64,000 nt of DNA from Phytophthora colocasiae (taxonomy: Eukaryota; Oomycota; Peronosporomycetes; Peronosporales; Peronosporaceae): assembly GCA_018806915.1 (NCBI GenBank), contig JAGKQI010000052.1, positions 868,001 to 932,000 on the forward strand, given 5' to 3'. Both the position numbers and the translations under genes were made by a program. The notes under the pieces were generated by a model that saw only the letters and a list, made by a program, of their open reading frames with translations, searched no databases and had not been told where the DNA came from. Positions 42,566-53,457 of this stretch are shown here, piece by piece (position 1 is the stretch's first letter; every line of letters starts with the position of its first letter).

Positions 42566-42643
42566 CGAATTCCATTTATCTATGTATACTTTCTGATCAC
42601 TGTAACGACCACGAAAAGACTAAAAGAGCATGGGAAACTTGAC

Positions 42644-43231
42644 TTAGTCGCGTAGATTGCGCTGTCCTGAAGTCAACGGGATGCAGGCCTTGTATACTTG
42701 CCACGAGTACTTGTTCTTGAGGAAACGCACGCCCATCCAGTACCAGTACAACGTACACGTACCCTTGCAAGACGAGTAGTCGATGGTGTAATCCTTACCC
42801 GGGAACTTTTCGTGACAGTTCTCTCCATCCAGCACCATCGTGTCATCAAGCCACACTTCACACGGACCGTCGTGCGTGTAACCCGTAGAACGCATAGCGT
42901 TTCCAGCCGGAATGGGCTGCGGCGTGCCCTTGGGGTCAGTAAAGCCGCACTTGAAGTCGGCACCTTCGGTGACTGAGTACTTTGCGTTATCCATGAAATC
43001 ACGCAGCGACTTGTACCCGTTCTCGGTACGCCAAGCAGTGAAGTCTTCCTGCGTCTTGAAACCTGCGCCTTCGAGGAAAGCAAGTGGATTGTACTTGGTG
43101 TCCCTGTCGTTGGTGGTCCATTGAGGCTCCGGTAGAAGCACAACTTAATGGGCGTCAGCGGTGGGGGCCAGGAGCGCCATACTTGATAGGGTCAAAGCCA
43201 CAGCGAGCGTTGATACAAGAGAGGAAACCAT
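42644..43231 (-). pseudogene. AA17-like copper mono-oxygenase with stop after the first mature residue
   Basis: The ATG at 43231 starts a 27-residue signal peptide (MVSSLVSTLAV onward, ending TADA). The next codon is His (43150-43148), which would become the mature N-terminus, as copper mono-oxygenases need for their histidine brace. It is followed at once by TAA (43147-43145). Beyond that stop the frame is open for about 165 codons: LLPEPQW, six or more cysteines, a THDGPCEVW region and FLKNKYSWQVY, ending NLRD. The AA17 family in oomycetes oxidatively cleaves pectin; assignment here rests on the His start, the signal peptide and the overall pattern. The paralogue at 62793 has an intact codon at the stop position. 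Confidence 0.7.
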
Positions 43232-43324
43232 AGTGAACGAGTGGAACTGATGGTCGGACGGTACAATGCGAAGTGATTGTTGGGTTGGAAGCTTTGGTCA
43301 CGGCGAGAACGACTACCGTAATAC

Positions 43325-43795
43325 GTGAACTTCACGCCCCGCTTATCCGCAGATTACAAGCGAGATAGGGAAGCGTACTTCATTGAGGTGATAGTTCACT
43401 CAAACCAGATGCAAGACAGTGTGGTTATTTGGAAGCGCGGAATGCTATCTACATGTATCAAGTTTACTCGACTTTCAGCATCCACTTTCGGTCTATACTA
43501 CGTTCTTCTACTGCGAGCGAGCGATCTCGTTTTCAAAGGTGTCTTCATCACTTTCCGCCTTCCATCGATTCGTTACAGCTCACCCACGATAATTCTCACT
43601 TCGACGGCAAGTACTCTGTGCTGACGAAAATGGTTGTCTCCAAGCCCCACCCTGTCCCCGCACCACCGACTAACACTGCTACCCGCCGTAGTCAGCAGCC
43701 ACTAGCTATTTGAGAAATTCGGTTGCTAACTCCGTTGGCAACTGATAAACATTCAACACGAATAGTTCTCTCCCCCCCCCTTCAGATAGTGTGGT
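43325..43795 (+). mobile_element. 5'-truncated LINE copy (3' end only)
   Basis: A plus-strand match to the 3' end of the LINE at 11687-12080: coding remnant SERSRFQRCLHHFPP and SVLTKMV, the untranslated CTAACACTGCTACCCGCC unit, and GTTGCCAACTGATAAACATTCAAC near the terminus. It ends in a C-run at about 43775. Truncation at the 5' end is typical of LINE insertion. Confidence 0.75.
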
Positions 43796-44560
43796 TAGTG
43801 AGGTCCAATATTATGCTGTACATGTTTATCATCATCTAAAGAGCTCTTGGTGAGCGCAACTGCTATTCTTTTGTAGCGTTTCTAAGGACGGTGAATTCTC
43901 GAGACGCTTCTCTCTTCGGATCTCTCGAGTGAGAGCGGTGCCATGATAAATTGTCGCGAAATTGTGCCGTTTTCAAATCTTTGCACAATTTGTTTGTCAG
44001 AATCACTATGTGTACAACTTCAAGTAGGTCTCGTACAGTGTACGCTCAGCGTACTACGCTGTACACATGTGCAGTACTTGTACGGTAACCCAGCTGCTTT
44101 TGTTTCACCGAACCATGATGATTATAGGGTGTGGCTAAAATCCCTTCTTGGGAAGTGCACAGGAACTCCTTTGAAGTACGAATCCACACAGTATGTGTGC
44201 ACGTGGGATGTTGTATCTTCAAATGAACAGGACGAAATCGACAAAGTCGAAGTACACTTTGGGACAAATAGAGCTGAGGCGATCGTTTCGATGCCTCAAG
44301 TGTGGCTTACAATCAGTAGAAGACCCCCTCGTTCTTTGGCGGGTTCACACTGCAATTGTTTTTCATGCAACGTGGAGACTCCAAAATGATATACACTTTC
44401 GTGAAACGCGCGAGTTGAGAGACCGAACACAGGTTCTTTCTGTAGACATTGTCAATTCATCTACTCTCATGCAGATGAGATTGGAGTTGGTGAGGCTCGT
44501 TTGGAACCGCCGACTGCTGAAGTTTTACCTCCTCCTGAACATCGAATTTGGATTCCTCGT
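43796..44560 (+). pseudogene. Degraded LINE tail fragment and surrounding unique sequence
   Basis: Between about 44190 and 44560, pieces in several frames resemble the LINE tail at 11002-11529: LWRVHTAIVFHATWRLQNDIHF (first 20 residues as in the other copy) and, later, a Leu-Glu-Pro-Pro motif ending IWIPRM. The open frame at 43943-44389 has no recognisable family, and I do not call it a gene. Confidence 0.5.
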
Positions 44561-44562
44561 AT

Positions 44563-44740
44563 GTAATGGCGAATTGATCAAGCGATTTCCAGGAAGGAAA
44601 TTGAAGTTGATTAACTGGTTATTCCTGGTTGCTACTACCTGGCTAATCAAGCGATTTCCAGGTTTGATATCTTACGTTTTAGTTAGCAAAACGAGAAGTA
44701 GGAAAACAGTTAATCAACTAAATTCTTCTCTTATAGTCTG
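44563..44740. repeat. Dispersed repeat (second copy)
   Basis: Shares TAATGGCGA-TTG, TTTTAGTTAGCAAAACG and ATCAACTAAATTCTTCT with 10583-10695. It also contains a 20-base segment (CAAGCGATTTCCAGG) twice, and the TATTCCTGGTTGCTACTAC motif also seen near 52490. Confidence 0.6.
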
Positions 44741-45328
44741 GTGATAGGAAGAGTAAAGCAAGTATACTTTGTTCAACACTGAGGGTGCTTTTCATGGTGA
44801 AGCTTCTGCATTTCAGTTGCGTCCCAGTCAAGAATACGAGCATTGTGTACATTTTTTTAGCGTTCTAACTACCACACAATGCACCTCACTTCCAAAAGAA
44901 TTCCCACGATCTGAAGCTGTCGTCTTAGTCGTTCCGTGGCGAGGTGATTCATTGTAGCAGAGGATGCGAATGAACCTCCGAGTTCAAAGGCCCACTCTTT
45001 ATCTCCGAATTGACAAACCAACCCTTGACAAAAGATGTTGCAAAGTCTCATCAGCCTTTGTCCCCACTCAGTAGGACTCTACTGTGACGTCAGCTTTGTC
45101 GCTGAGCAGACATTCGAGGTTGGTCACTTGACAGCAATACAAAACCACTTTCCGGTTTGAAAACGGGGACAAGTTTTTGCCTTAAAGATGTGGTGCTCAT
45201 TTTTATGATCGATGCTTAATCAAAGCCATTAATCATCACCAACACTTTCTGTACCTCACCAGACAACCGTGCAGATCTTATAGCGGAAATGAAGTGGTTT
45301 CGTGGCCCTAGCTTCTTCCACGTTAGTC
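44741..45328. other. Intergenic
   Basis: No gene supported; short frames only. Probable 3' flank of the truncated effector paralogue at 45329. Confidence 0.4.
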
Positions 45329-45568
45329 TCAAGTGAATTTCTCGGTGTCCTCAATCAAGTCACCGCCTGACTTTCTGCTGCAATTCATTTCAACTCCAGC
45401 TCTATCAGCCATTGCTGGAAACATTCGCTCTTCTTCAGGATCAACGAAGTCACCTGGGAACCCAACCGACGTCCACGAAAATAATAGAAAGGAAGTAGAA
45501 CTATTCATCATTGCTGCTGTAGTAGAATCTATAGACTCGAGTATGAGAAGAATCAAACTTAGACGCAT
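45329..45568 (-). pseudogene. Truncated EER effector paralogue
   Basis: A 79-residue frame starting MRLSLILL like its relatives, with a shortened hydrophobic leader, then EEERMFPAMADRAG matching the EER region and the start of the C-terminal domain. It stops after EDTEKFT, having lost about 65 residues. No RxLR motif is seen. It lies 240 bases downstream of the paralogue at 45810 on the same strand, so the two look like a tandem duplicate. It is probably a relic. Confidence 0.7.
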
Positions 45569-45809
45569 AAATGTCTTTGAAAAAAAGAATGTTGTTACTG
45601 GTTCTTTTCAGCTTCAGGAGAGCGTGGCTTATTATTATTTGTATTATTCAGTAGCATCGTTCATGTTGGCTTGGCAACAGCTTTGTAGTTTGAAAATGAT
45701 AAATTACACTTAGAGTTCAGAAGGTGACTTTGAAAACAACATTCACGATAATTTTTAAGCTTTATTCCCCCCACCCACCCCAAATAAAACCTTCCACGAA
45801 GCCTTAACC
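45569..45809. other. Spacer between the two effector paralogues
   Basis: 3' flank of the upstream paralogue, including AATAAAA near 45780 in the antisense direction and a run of CCCCACCCACCCC (about 45767-45780). Nothing else seen. Confidence 0.4.
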
Positions 45810-46250
45810 TCACACATTGTGAGCGAGATACTTGACGTAACTCTGCCTCAGCGCCTCCTGCACATCATCAGTCAGTCCGGAGGATCTCATTGCGCTCACG
45901 AAGGCGTCCAGGCTCATGCCGGACTGAAAGCCAGGAACCAACTTCTCCACGTGAGTCTTGCCTTGGCTGAAGAGAGCGTTCACCTCACTTTGATCGAGTT
46001 TCGTGATCACATCGACTAGACCACTGCCCGATCTACCAGCGAGCTTCTCTGCCACCACAGCAGCTCTAGCCTTATCAGCCAATGTCTCAAACCCAAACAT
46101 TCGCTCTTCTTTTTCTTGGTTACTTGCGGTAATCTCTTGGACGTTGATCGGGTTCACAGCATTCACAATATTCGCGTCAGTAGCTGCAGTAGAACCGAGA
46201 TTTGAGACAACGGCGATTGCTGTCATGAAGAGAATCAAACTTAAACGCAT
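45810..46250 (-). CDS. Secreted EER-type effector lacking RxLR
   Basis: 146 residues. The signal peptide (MRLSLILFMTAIAVV, likely cleavage near residue 22) and the C-terminal domain (SQGKTHVEKLVPGF, ending YLAHNV) match the RxLR protein at 19106. The EER is kept at residues 48-50 (QEKEERMF), but the segment carrying RSLR and the acidic run is shortened, and no RxLR is present. Known Phytophthora effectors with EER but a degenerate RxLR exist, so it may still be a translocated effector. The frame is intact. A Gypsy element starts 116 bases upstream of the start codon, and a core promoter remains between them. Confidence 0.85.
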   Translation of the reverse strand: MRLSLILFMTAIAVVSNLGSTAATDANIVNAVNPINVQEITASNQEKEERMFGFETLADKARAAVVAEKLAGRSGSGLVDVITKLDQSEVNALFSQGKTHVEKLVPGFQSGMSLDAFVSAMRSSGLTDDVQEALRQSYVKYLAHNV

Positions 46251-46284
46251 TGGTTCTCGGGGTAGTCTGGGAGGAGAAGGTTGT

Positions 46285-46312
46285 TATTGTGGGGAGCAAA
46301 TCGCAAACTGAG
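46285..46312 (-). promoter_or_regulatory. Core promoter of EER effector gene
   Basis: GCTCAGTTTGCGATTTGCTC on the minus strand fits initiator plus flanking element. The equivalents at about 54000-54020 and 52833-52843 read GCTCAGTTTGCAATTT. It lies about 50-60 bases before the start codon and about 55 bases from the Gypsy LTR. Confidence 0.7.
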
Positions 46313-46365
46313 CCGTGATTAATATGGTTCACCTTATTGGTAGTTCGTGTTGTTTCCAATGATGA

Positions 46366-46624
46366 TGTAGTGGGTTTCGACCCAATGCTGCTTGAGAACC
46401 CGTGTAGTAGAAAGTAAATCGAATTCTGTCTTGAATGTAGCCGCTGCGGCAAAGCCGCATTGGTTTCTGTTAGTTTCGCTACGCAGTATGCTAGCTAGAA
46501 TATGCAATATGCAAAGGTTAAGTCTGAATAACCACCTTCAAGTACCATCGGTTACCTACTCGTAGTCTCATCCGTTGCATGCGCAATGGTTGCTTGAGAT
46601 GCAGTACGCCGTGGCGTCACTACA
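46366..46624 (-). repeat. 3' LTR of second Gypsy element
   Basis: 259 bp, TGTAGTGGGTTTCGACC to GGCGTCACTACA in the plus-strand reading. It includes the GCTGCGGCAAAGCCGCA hairpin-like segment. Confidence 0.93.
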
Positions 46625-46656
46625 CCGCCCTCCAAGCAAACATTCGCGTCGTGCTG

Positions 46657-48027
46657 TTACTTTGAGACCTTACCCGAAGTTTTCTTCTTTGGCCCACGAC
46701 GACGCTTTGCCGTTGTTGAAGCTGCAGAAGTCGTCGAAGAAACTCGGCCGGATTTCAATTGCAACACGTAAGACTTCAAGTTAGAGTCGTCGACCGTAGA
46801 TAGATAATCCTGAACTTTCACTGGAACATCCTCAACCATCGTCTTAATCGGCTCCCAAGAGTCTTCAACGTGTTCTAATCCTTCCCATCCAACCAACACT
46901 TCGAATGTGTAAGTGGGATGCTCACGATGCTGCTTAATCTTCTCCACTGCGAGGAAAATGTCTTGGTTCGCGATGTGTTCATAGATTTCATCATTCACAT
47001 CTAGACTGCTGTCGGCGTACAGCTTCAACCTTGAAGCGTGCACATACCGCGTTGCACCAGTCAGTAAATGTTCAATCTCAAAGGAGTTGACATTAGCACC
47101 AATAACACGAAATGGCCCAATCCATTTTACTGCCAACTTGTTGATATGCACCTTCGAATCGACACGAGACCATAAAACAAAATCTCCAATGTGAAAGTTG
47201 ATGCGTTGAGTCCCACGCTGATTCTTCTTGTTGCGCTGAGTTTGGTCATCTTTCGCTTTCACGATGTCTCGATGCATGTCCTTGATTGACGTTCTCAACT
47301 GTTCAACCACGGCCGTAACACTAGGCGGTGGCTCACCAACCGTCAACATGCTGGAGTGTACTGCCTCACTTCCGACAAGCACCTTCTGCAAAGGTGTTGC
47401 AGCGTTCACACCAAGAAACACTTCTGCGGGGGCATGATCGGCAAGCGAAACTACTGGACTGTGATTTAGGTTGGCTTGGATGAGTGGGATGAGCGTTGCC
47501 CAATTGGCCTGCTCGATCTTGTACTCAAGCAACATTACGCGAATCACTTGAAGAATATCTCGATTCAGCCGCTCAATACTGCCATTAATCCATGGACAGT
47601 ATGCGAGTGTGAAACTCTGTGTCATTTGCGTCTTGTAACACAATTTATCCAAAAGCTGGTTCTTGAAGTGTGTTGCGGTAACACTGATGAGTAAACTGGG
47701 CGGTCCATACCTACTGTTCCACTCAAGAATTGCATTTGCAGCCGTTGCTGCATCAGGACTCGTGCACTTGATCAACTCACAGAAGTGCGAAAAGTTATCC
47801 TTGAGAACCAACAAGTAGTCCTTGCTACCGTTGTATTCACCGATGTACAAATAGTCCATGTGCAAGGCTTCATTGCGCTCCTTGGAACGATATGTTTCTC
47901 CCCATGGTCGTGGGATGATATTACCACCCTTTACATGTCTGCATAGCAAGCAGTGTGTGCAAAACTCCCGTGTTTTCTGCTCCAACTTTGCGATATTGAA
48001 GTGCTTTTTGAGGTGGTTGACCATCAC
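46657..48027 (-). pseudogene. Second Gypsy integrase and chromodomain
   Basis: 456 codons following a stop (TGA at about 48025) inside the H2C2 region. It shows FCTHCLLCRHVKGG, the integrase core (HMDYLYIGEY, INGSIERLNRD) and a C-terminal chromodomain (YTFEVLVGWEGLEHVEDSWE). The second integrase acidic position reads ISVTATHFKN where the sister element has VSDNGSHFKN, so the catalytic Asp is lost. Confidence 0.88.
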
Positions 48028-48670
48028 TCACCCTCGATGGCCCAAGGTTCCACAATGGGCGATCACCATCAGCCTCGTCAACAACACTTCAGCCTCTGCA
48101 GGGATCCATAGGCGATGGTGTTTGTCTCGCCACCCTCCATCTGCATCTTGAGCTAGATGCGTTGGTCGGTCACTCGAAGCCATAGCTTGGGATTCGAGAA
48201 TGTCACTGACCTTCGGCCATTGTGAGTCAGGTCCAAGCGGACGAAGTAGCGATACTTCACCTTCATCCTCCACTTGCCACCGTTTCATTGTCGTAGTATC
48301 AGGTGACGCGACAAATCCAGCCCATCGAGATAACATGTCCGCCCAAATGTTGTCAGAACCGCTTATATGCTCAATTGTGTAGCGTAATTCGGTTAGCTTC
48401 AAGCTCCATCGTTGCAATTTTCCGCGAACATGTTTCTTGATTTCTTCACCTGGAGCGAACAAATACGCCAAGTTGCGATGGTCGGAGTACAATGAAGCCT
48501 TTGTTCCGGATTAGCAAATAGTCAAGGTCGGTCGCTGCCTTTATTATCGGGAAAGCTTCCTTTTCAGAGACGCTCCAATGCTGAGAAGCTCCCTTGAATG
48601 TCCCGCCCAGGCATTGCACAAGCTGATGATGCTGCTCCGTGATATGAGCTGCAGAGTCCCAGTCGGACAC
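48028..48670 (-). pseudogene. Second Gypsy RNase H, broken
   Basis: Two frames (48670-48446 and 48492-48028) encode the RNase H segment: SEKEAFPIIKAATDLDYLL, then SDHRNLAYLFAPGEEIKKH, WADMLSRWAG and the start of the integrase zinc region (AHCGTLGHRG). Frameshift near 48490 and stops at 48677 and 48027. Confidence 0.85.
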
Positions 48671-48676
48671 AATCGT

Positions 48677-50200
48677 CTAAAGTATACTCCATCCACGATC
48701 GCTCGCATCCGTCATGAGAATTAGCTCGTCCGACTCACTCGGAGTCGTTAGAGTCACTGAGTTCACCAACAAACGCTTCACTTGCTCAAAGCTATCACGT
48801 TCGCTCGTCGTGAACGTAATCGAGATTCGACTTGCTGCCTGTTTGGTGCGTTTTGTCCCGTTGAGTGCTGCCTGTAAACGGTCTTGCAAAGGAGAGGCCA
48901 CTCGTGCAAAATCAACTAACGAGTTCCTCATCCAACCTGCCGCACACAGGAACTGCTGTAACTCCGCAGCAGTCCGTGGTTCAGGCATGTCAACCAGGGT
49001 TTGTATCTTTTCCGGGTCATACGAAACTCCTTCGGGTGAAATTACACGGCCACACCACTTGGCGTTCTCTGTGTATAAGCACACCTTGTCTAAACCCAGC
49101 AAAAGACCATATTTCTCCAATGTGCAATACACTCGGTCGAGTACGGATAGAAATTCATCAATAGTGTCCGCATAGATTAACAAATCATCCACCCAAGCAA
49201 GTACATGTTCGTACAAAAGTCCTGCTTCACGTAACACATTCTCCACAGATTGCTGAAAATGGATAGATGAGTCTACTGATCCTTGTTGGAGGCGTGTTGG
49301 CGTAAATATCCCATCCTCAGTCATGTATGACTGGGATTCTTGGCTCGTCCGAGCAAGAGCCATTTGCCAGAAGCTCTTGATAAAGTCCACTGTCTGTTTG
49401 TGGCGTTTCCCTTTTGCATGGTGCAAGCGAGAGTTCAAATTAGGCATTCCACCAGCAAGAGGCAACACCCTAGCGTTCGGTCGTCGGAGGTCCACAGCTT
49501 GCCGAAGTCCTCCTGATTTCCCGGGTTTCTTCACAGGTCTGGCAGGACTGGCCCAACGACTGGAATTGTTTCGGTATACCCAGCCAAGTTCAACTAACGC
49601 CTCATTAAACCCTTTCATCCATTCCCGCTCTGCAGGTGCGTAAGTGCGTGGCTTGCATCGCACTGGTTCCGTTCCATCCTTGAATCGTATTTTGAACGGT
49701 TCAATCTTCGACGGCGGATCGTTCCCAATGATAATGCGCCAAATATCATAACGGGTTACTACATCGAACAAATCTCGCTTCCGATCTGCAGGAAATCCAT
49801 TAGCCACTGCATCGTTAATCAATTCGCACAATCGACCAACCGTTTGCTGTTTGTCAGGGGGATTGAAAGTATCAGGAACCTCAGACTCGAACGGATCAAA
49901 ATCACACAGCTCCTTGTTCGCCAGTGCAGCCAGTTGTTCATCAACGTCAATACCAAGCTCCTTCAGAGTTAGTTCCCCCAAAAGGAACTCGTCCTCTTCC
50001 GTTTCCGTGATAACACAAGTCACATTGCGCATTCTGACTTTTCCGGCCATCGTTAGTAGCTGCAAATCCAATTGAATCGACTCGTTGCATCTGATGATAG
50101 CTCCGCCCACCGCCTTTCCATCGATAGATTTCGGTAGTCGCCGAACAACCACATCAGGACACGCTTCACGAATTTGCTCAACTATCTTCCGGGGTATCAC
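48677..50200 (-). pseudogene. Second Gypsy protease and reverse transcriptase
   Basis: A 507-codon frame covering the distal protease, RT (RQAVDLRRPN, FIKSFWQMAL, catalytic WVDDLLIYAD at about 49168-49198) and the start of RNase H (LMTDASDRGWS). The upstream protease active site reads DNGT in a shifted frame where DTGA is expected. The frame closes with a stop at 48677. Confidence 0.87.
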
Positions 50201-51261
50201 ATTGTACTTAGTTCCATTATCGGGTGATACGGCATTGCCACCACGCCATTGAAAGAGACGTGCTTCGCCTCCAATTCTTCCTCAACTTGCAAAAATCTCT
50301 TCATTTTAGAAGCTTCGCCACCACGGCGTTGCTCCGTAAATGACTTTATGGCTTGTTTTTTCTGCTCGTCCGTCGCACTCGGGCAATTCACAACCCAGTG
50401 GGGTCCCTTGCAATGCAAACAACCTTGTGCAGGGACTGGATCACGTTTACGATTCGCTGGTTGTTCACTGCGCCGTTCATCCTGCGCCTGACGCGCATTC
50501 TCACTATTTTGCTGTTGCTTATAGCTAGATGGAGTCGTTTTAGTCGCACCCGGGGTAGATTTAGTTGTCTTAGGTTTGCTCCAGTTATATAAATCAAATG
50601 ACTGCTGATTCTTTAACGCTTCAGCTTTGACAACGTCAAAAAGCCTGGATACACTGATCTTCACGGTCGAATCCAAGTCCTGGTACAGTTGGATCTGCTC
50701 CTTCAGACTAGTAGGACGCAAATTTTCAATCAAAAGTCTACACTTCAGCTTTTCATTGCTATCCAAGGCAATACTCAGTCCATATTCTTCAATAAGTTCG
50801 TCAAACCGATCGAAATAGTTAATCACGCGTGCCTTGACATCCTTTTGTCGAAGATCCATATTCAAATGCTGACTCATGATTGCGTGCACATTCGGGATCT
50901 GGTCGTTTAACATGCTGGCGAGTATCTGGTCAATAGCAAGTACCAACTTCTCGTTCGTCATTTCGTCAACTGGAGTCTTAAGCTCAAGTTCACAGAATGT
51001 TTTCAATCTGCGTCGATTGATGGTGTTGATCGCAGGAATCATCACGACTGTCGCTGACTCGCCGGATTCCTGGCAACGGGCTCGAACAGCTGACTCGTAG
51101 AGCTCTCTCTCACGTCGCCACTTGAACAACGCTTCATGCGAGAAGCACACTATCTCTGGTGGCTCCATCGCTGTCCAGAGCTTGGTCGTCGTTCGTCTTG
51201 CAGGGTCTCCATCTTCTCCTTCTGTGTTGACCCGACTGCGTTTCTGCTGGGGACCGCTCAT
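50197..51261 (-). pseudogene. Second Gypsy Gag
   Basis: A start at 51261 (MSGPQQKRSRVN) is preferred because it is the first ATG inside the LTR boundary. The protein has a helical capsid-like region and a C-terminal CCHC-type knuckle (CLHCKGPHWVVNC, about 50390-50428). It ends at 50197, overlapping the next frame by four bases. The junction needs a frame change to enter pol, which could be a programmed shift or damage. Confidence 0.82.
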
Positions 51262-51302
51262 GGCACCCAATGCTGGATCGTTGTCACAGCTAAAGTTAAC
51301 TT

Positions 51303-51561
51303 TGTAGTGGGTTTCGACCCAATGCTGCTTGAGAACCCGTGTAGTAGAAAGTAAATCGAATTCTGTCTTGAATGTAGCCGCTGCGGCAAAGCCGCATTGG
51401 TTTCTGTTAGTTTCGCTACGCAGTATGCTAGCTAGAATATGCAATATGCAAAGGTTAAGTCTGAATAACCACCTTCAAGTACCATCGGTTACCTACTCGT
51501 AGTCTCATCCGTTGCATGCGCAATGGTTGCTTGAGATGCAGTACGCCGTGGCGTCACTACA
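51303..51561 (-). repeat. 5' LTR of second Gypsy element
   Basis: 259 bp, matching 46366-46624. It is followed by the duplicated GATGA at 51562. Confidence 0.93.
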
Positions 51562-52796
51562 GATGACCATCATACTGTACCTAAAACCAGACAGCTTTTT
51601 TACAACATGGAGATATTGGAGTAGTATGACTGGGTGTCTTTTCTACATTACTGGTTCGTAAGATTGAATGTGTACTAGTTTGCGTGAGATGCCAAGTGAG
51701 CTGTGAACATAATCAAAGAACTAAAAAGATGAAGCAATACAAGATGACGAAATGATTGACTCGCTACCGACAACATTGTATCGAGGGGTTGAGGTGCTGA
51801 ACAATTTATGGTCGTTTCCTAAAAGAAACCCTTCAACTGAAGTCTTAGCCTCCCATGATGTAGCTTTGGGGTAGGTTCGCTATATCTAGAGAGTTCGATT
51901 TAACGTTACTTACTTTTCCTACGATAATCAAATCTGAATCATAAGATCGGAATCCCAGTGCGTACCAAGGTTGCGTGAGAATCTCACGGTGAGATACTAA
52001 GTGAGCTATGAGCAAAGTAAAGTAAAGAAACCTGGCCAACTCACGTACGGAGCAATCTATTGCGTCGTGATGCTCTAGGGAATTGTGAGAACTTGTGGTT
52101 CGTTTTCAATTGTACGAAAATGTACGAAGCAATTTATGACGAATGATTGATGCACAGCAGCTATTTCTTGATCCAATGAGTCGTGGTGGTCTTGAGATTT
52201 GAGGAGCCGTGGTTCATACTTAAGGCGAAGAAAAGCAGTACAGTTTTCTGCCTCAATAAAGAAGTCTGAAAAACCGATAACCTTCCGATCTGCATATCAC
52301 CATTTTATGACCTGACGAAATATTTAAAACGAACTGTCTTGTCTAATTCTTATAACCTTGCCATTTGCATGCAGACGCCAACTTCTTTATTGAGGCAGAA
52401 AACTGTACATGTACAGTACCGCAAGACTCGTATGACAAAAGTACAAAGCCCGTTTGAAGTCAACTTTTTTTGTTTTTTTTTTCATCTTTTATTCCTGGTT
52501 GCTACTACTTGGCTTGACTATTGAATTCCGAAGGTGTGGGGGGGGGGGCAAACATTGGTCGTGTTATATTGTCTTCTCGATGAGCGGATAACTATAGCTG
52601 ACGCTAACTAAACTACTAATACAAAGCTATTTGAAAACCGGCCTTATCCAAGGTGAAGCGGAGGGGGCCATTGCTGTCGAGGGATTGCGCCGAGTAAAGA
52701 GTCGAGGGTTCGACAAAATAAACCGTCCTAAACGCGAATGCTGGGGAAATTGTTGGAGGCATTCATTCAGTCGGGCTCGGGCACGAGATCCAGAAC
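51562..52796. other. Intergenic, formerly upstream of the EER gene
   Basis: No gene supported. Contains a T-run (about 52466-52482), TATTCCTGGTTGCTACTACTTGGCTTGACTATTG as a dispersed-repeat remnant (only about 52490-52523; key words TTCCTGGTTGCTACTAC) and a G-run at 52541-52549. Confidence 0.5.
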
Positions 52797-52800
52797 GGTC

Positions 52801-52960
52801 TTGGAGAGGAGGTTGGTACTTGTGAAGTAAATTGCAAACTGAGCTGAATCAATTGCTTCGTAGTCCAATCGTGCAATGTTCGGTGCACTACGGCCGGACA
52901 GCCTCGATTGGCCCATGGTGGGATCTAGCGTCACACTGTTTACAGATAATCACACTCCAA
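52801..52960 (-). repeat. Orphan copy of the effector promoter
   Basis: TTGGAGAGGAGGTTGGTACTTGTGAA and AATTGCAAACTGAGC, then a shared GTTTACAGATAATCACA at about 52936. It matches 53970-54120, the 5' flank of the chimeric effector pseudogene. No effector coding sequence follows on its downstream side, where the region 52796 leftward is unrelated. Confidence 0.7.
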
Positions 52961-53457
52961 TTGATTCAAAGTGTTTACAAAGAACTGTCGTTTCAAGCTT
53001 TATCCCAGATAAAGAATACAACACATTTTGTATTGCTTTAAATGGAGAGTAACCGGAGCATCGTAACGTAGTTTACAAGATAGAAAACGCGAGATTCCGG
53101 TGCCTGAGAGGCATGTGCTTCGACAAGAGAGTACCGCGTCTTCCAATGGCTTCGAAATATCGGCGATTGAGACTGCGGTAGTGGTAGATCCCGAATTGTG
53201 ACGATCTACCTGCAGAGATCAAGTTGCAACACGGGCAAGTGTGAGATCCCTCTCGAAAAACTCAGGTCAGCCTGCACCTTCAACCTTCATGGGCTATCAA
53301 GTCGAGCCCGACGACCAGCTTGCGCTCGCTGGTGACATTCAATTGCTCGAAAAACTCAAAGCCGCGGTTCTATTAAACGGCAACCAGCTTTTTCGCACTA
53401 ATCTTGGTCATCGATGGCATCTCGGGGTGTCATAAATGAAGTCGTCACAAAATGTTC
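52961..53457. other. Intergenic
   Basis: No gene supported. Short frames do not resemble known proteins; this is the downstream flank of the chimera. Confidence 0.4.

Larger units (their letters stand above)
46366..51561 (-). mobile_element. Second Ty3/Gypsy element with chromodomain
   Basis: LTRs 46366-46624 and 51303-51561, with target duplication GATGA (46361-46365 and 51562-51566). The body carries gag, protease/RT, RNase H and integrase-chromodomain in minus orientation. The LTR ends TGTAGTG/CACTACA are the same as those of the Gypsy element at 33387, and the proteins are clearly related (about half of residues alike by eye), so the two belong to sister families. Several frameshifts and stops make it defective, although the LTRs look identical. 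Confidence 0.94.

Noticed and set aside
42644..43231. NLP (necrosis-inducing) toxin assignment for the secreted Cys-rich genes
   Set aside because: The GHRHDWE motif of that family is absent; the N-terminal mature His and overall pattern fit AA17-like mono-oxygenases better.
43943..44389. 148-codon frame as a new gene
   Set aside because: It overlaps a degraded LINE tail and shows no domain, start context or related copy.
53241..53435. 64-codon frame as a small secreted protein
   Set aside because: No signal peptide or RxLR motif; nothing to support expression.
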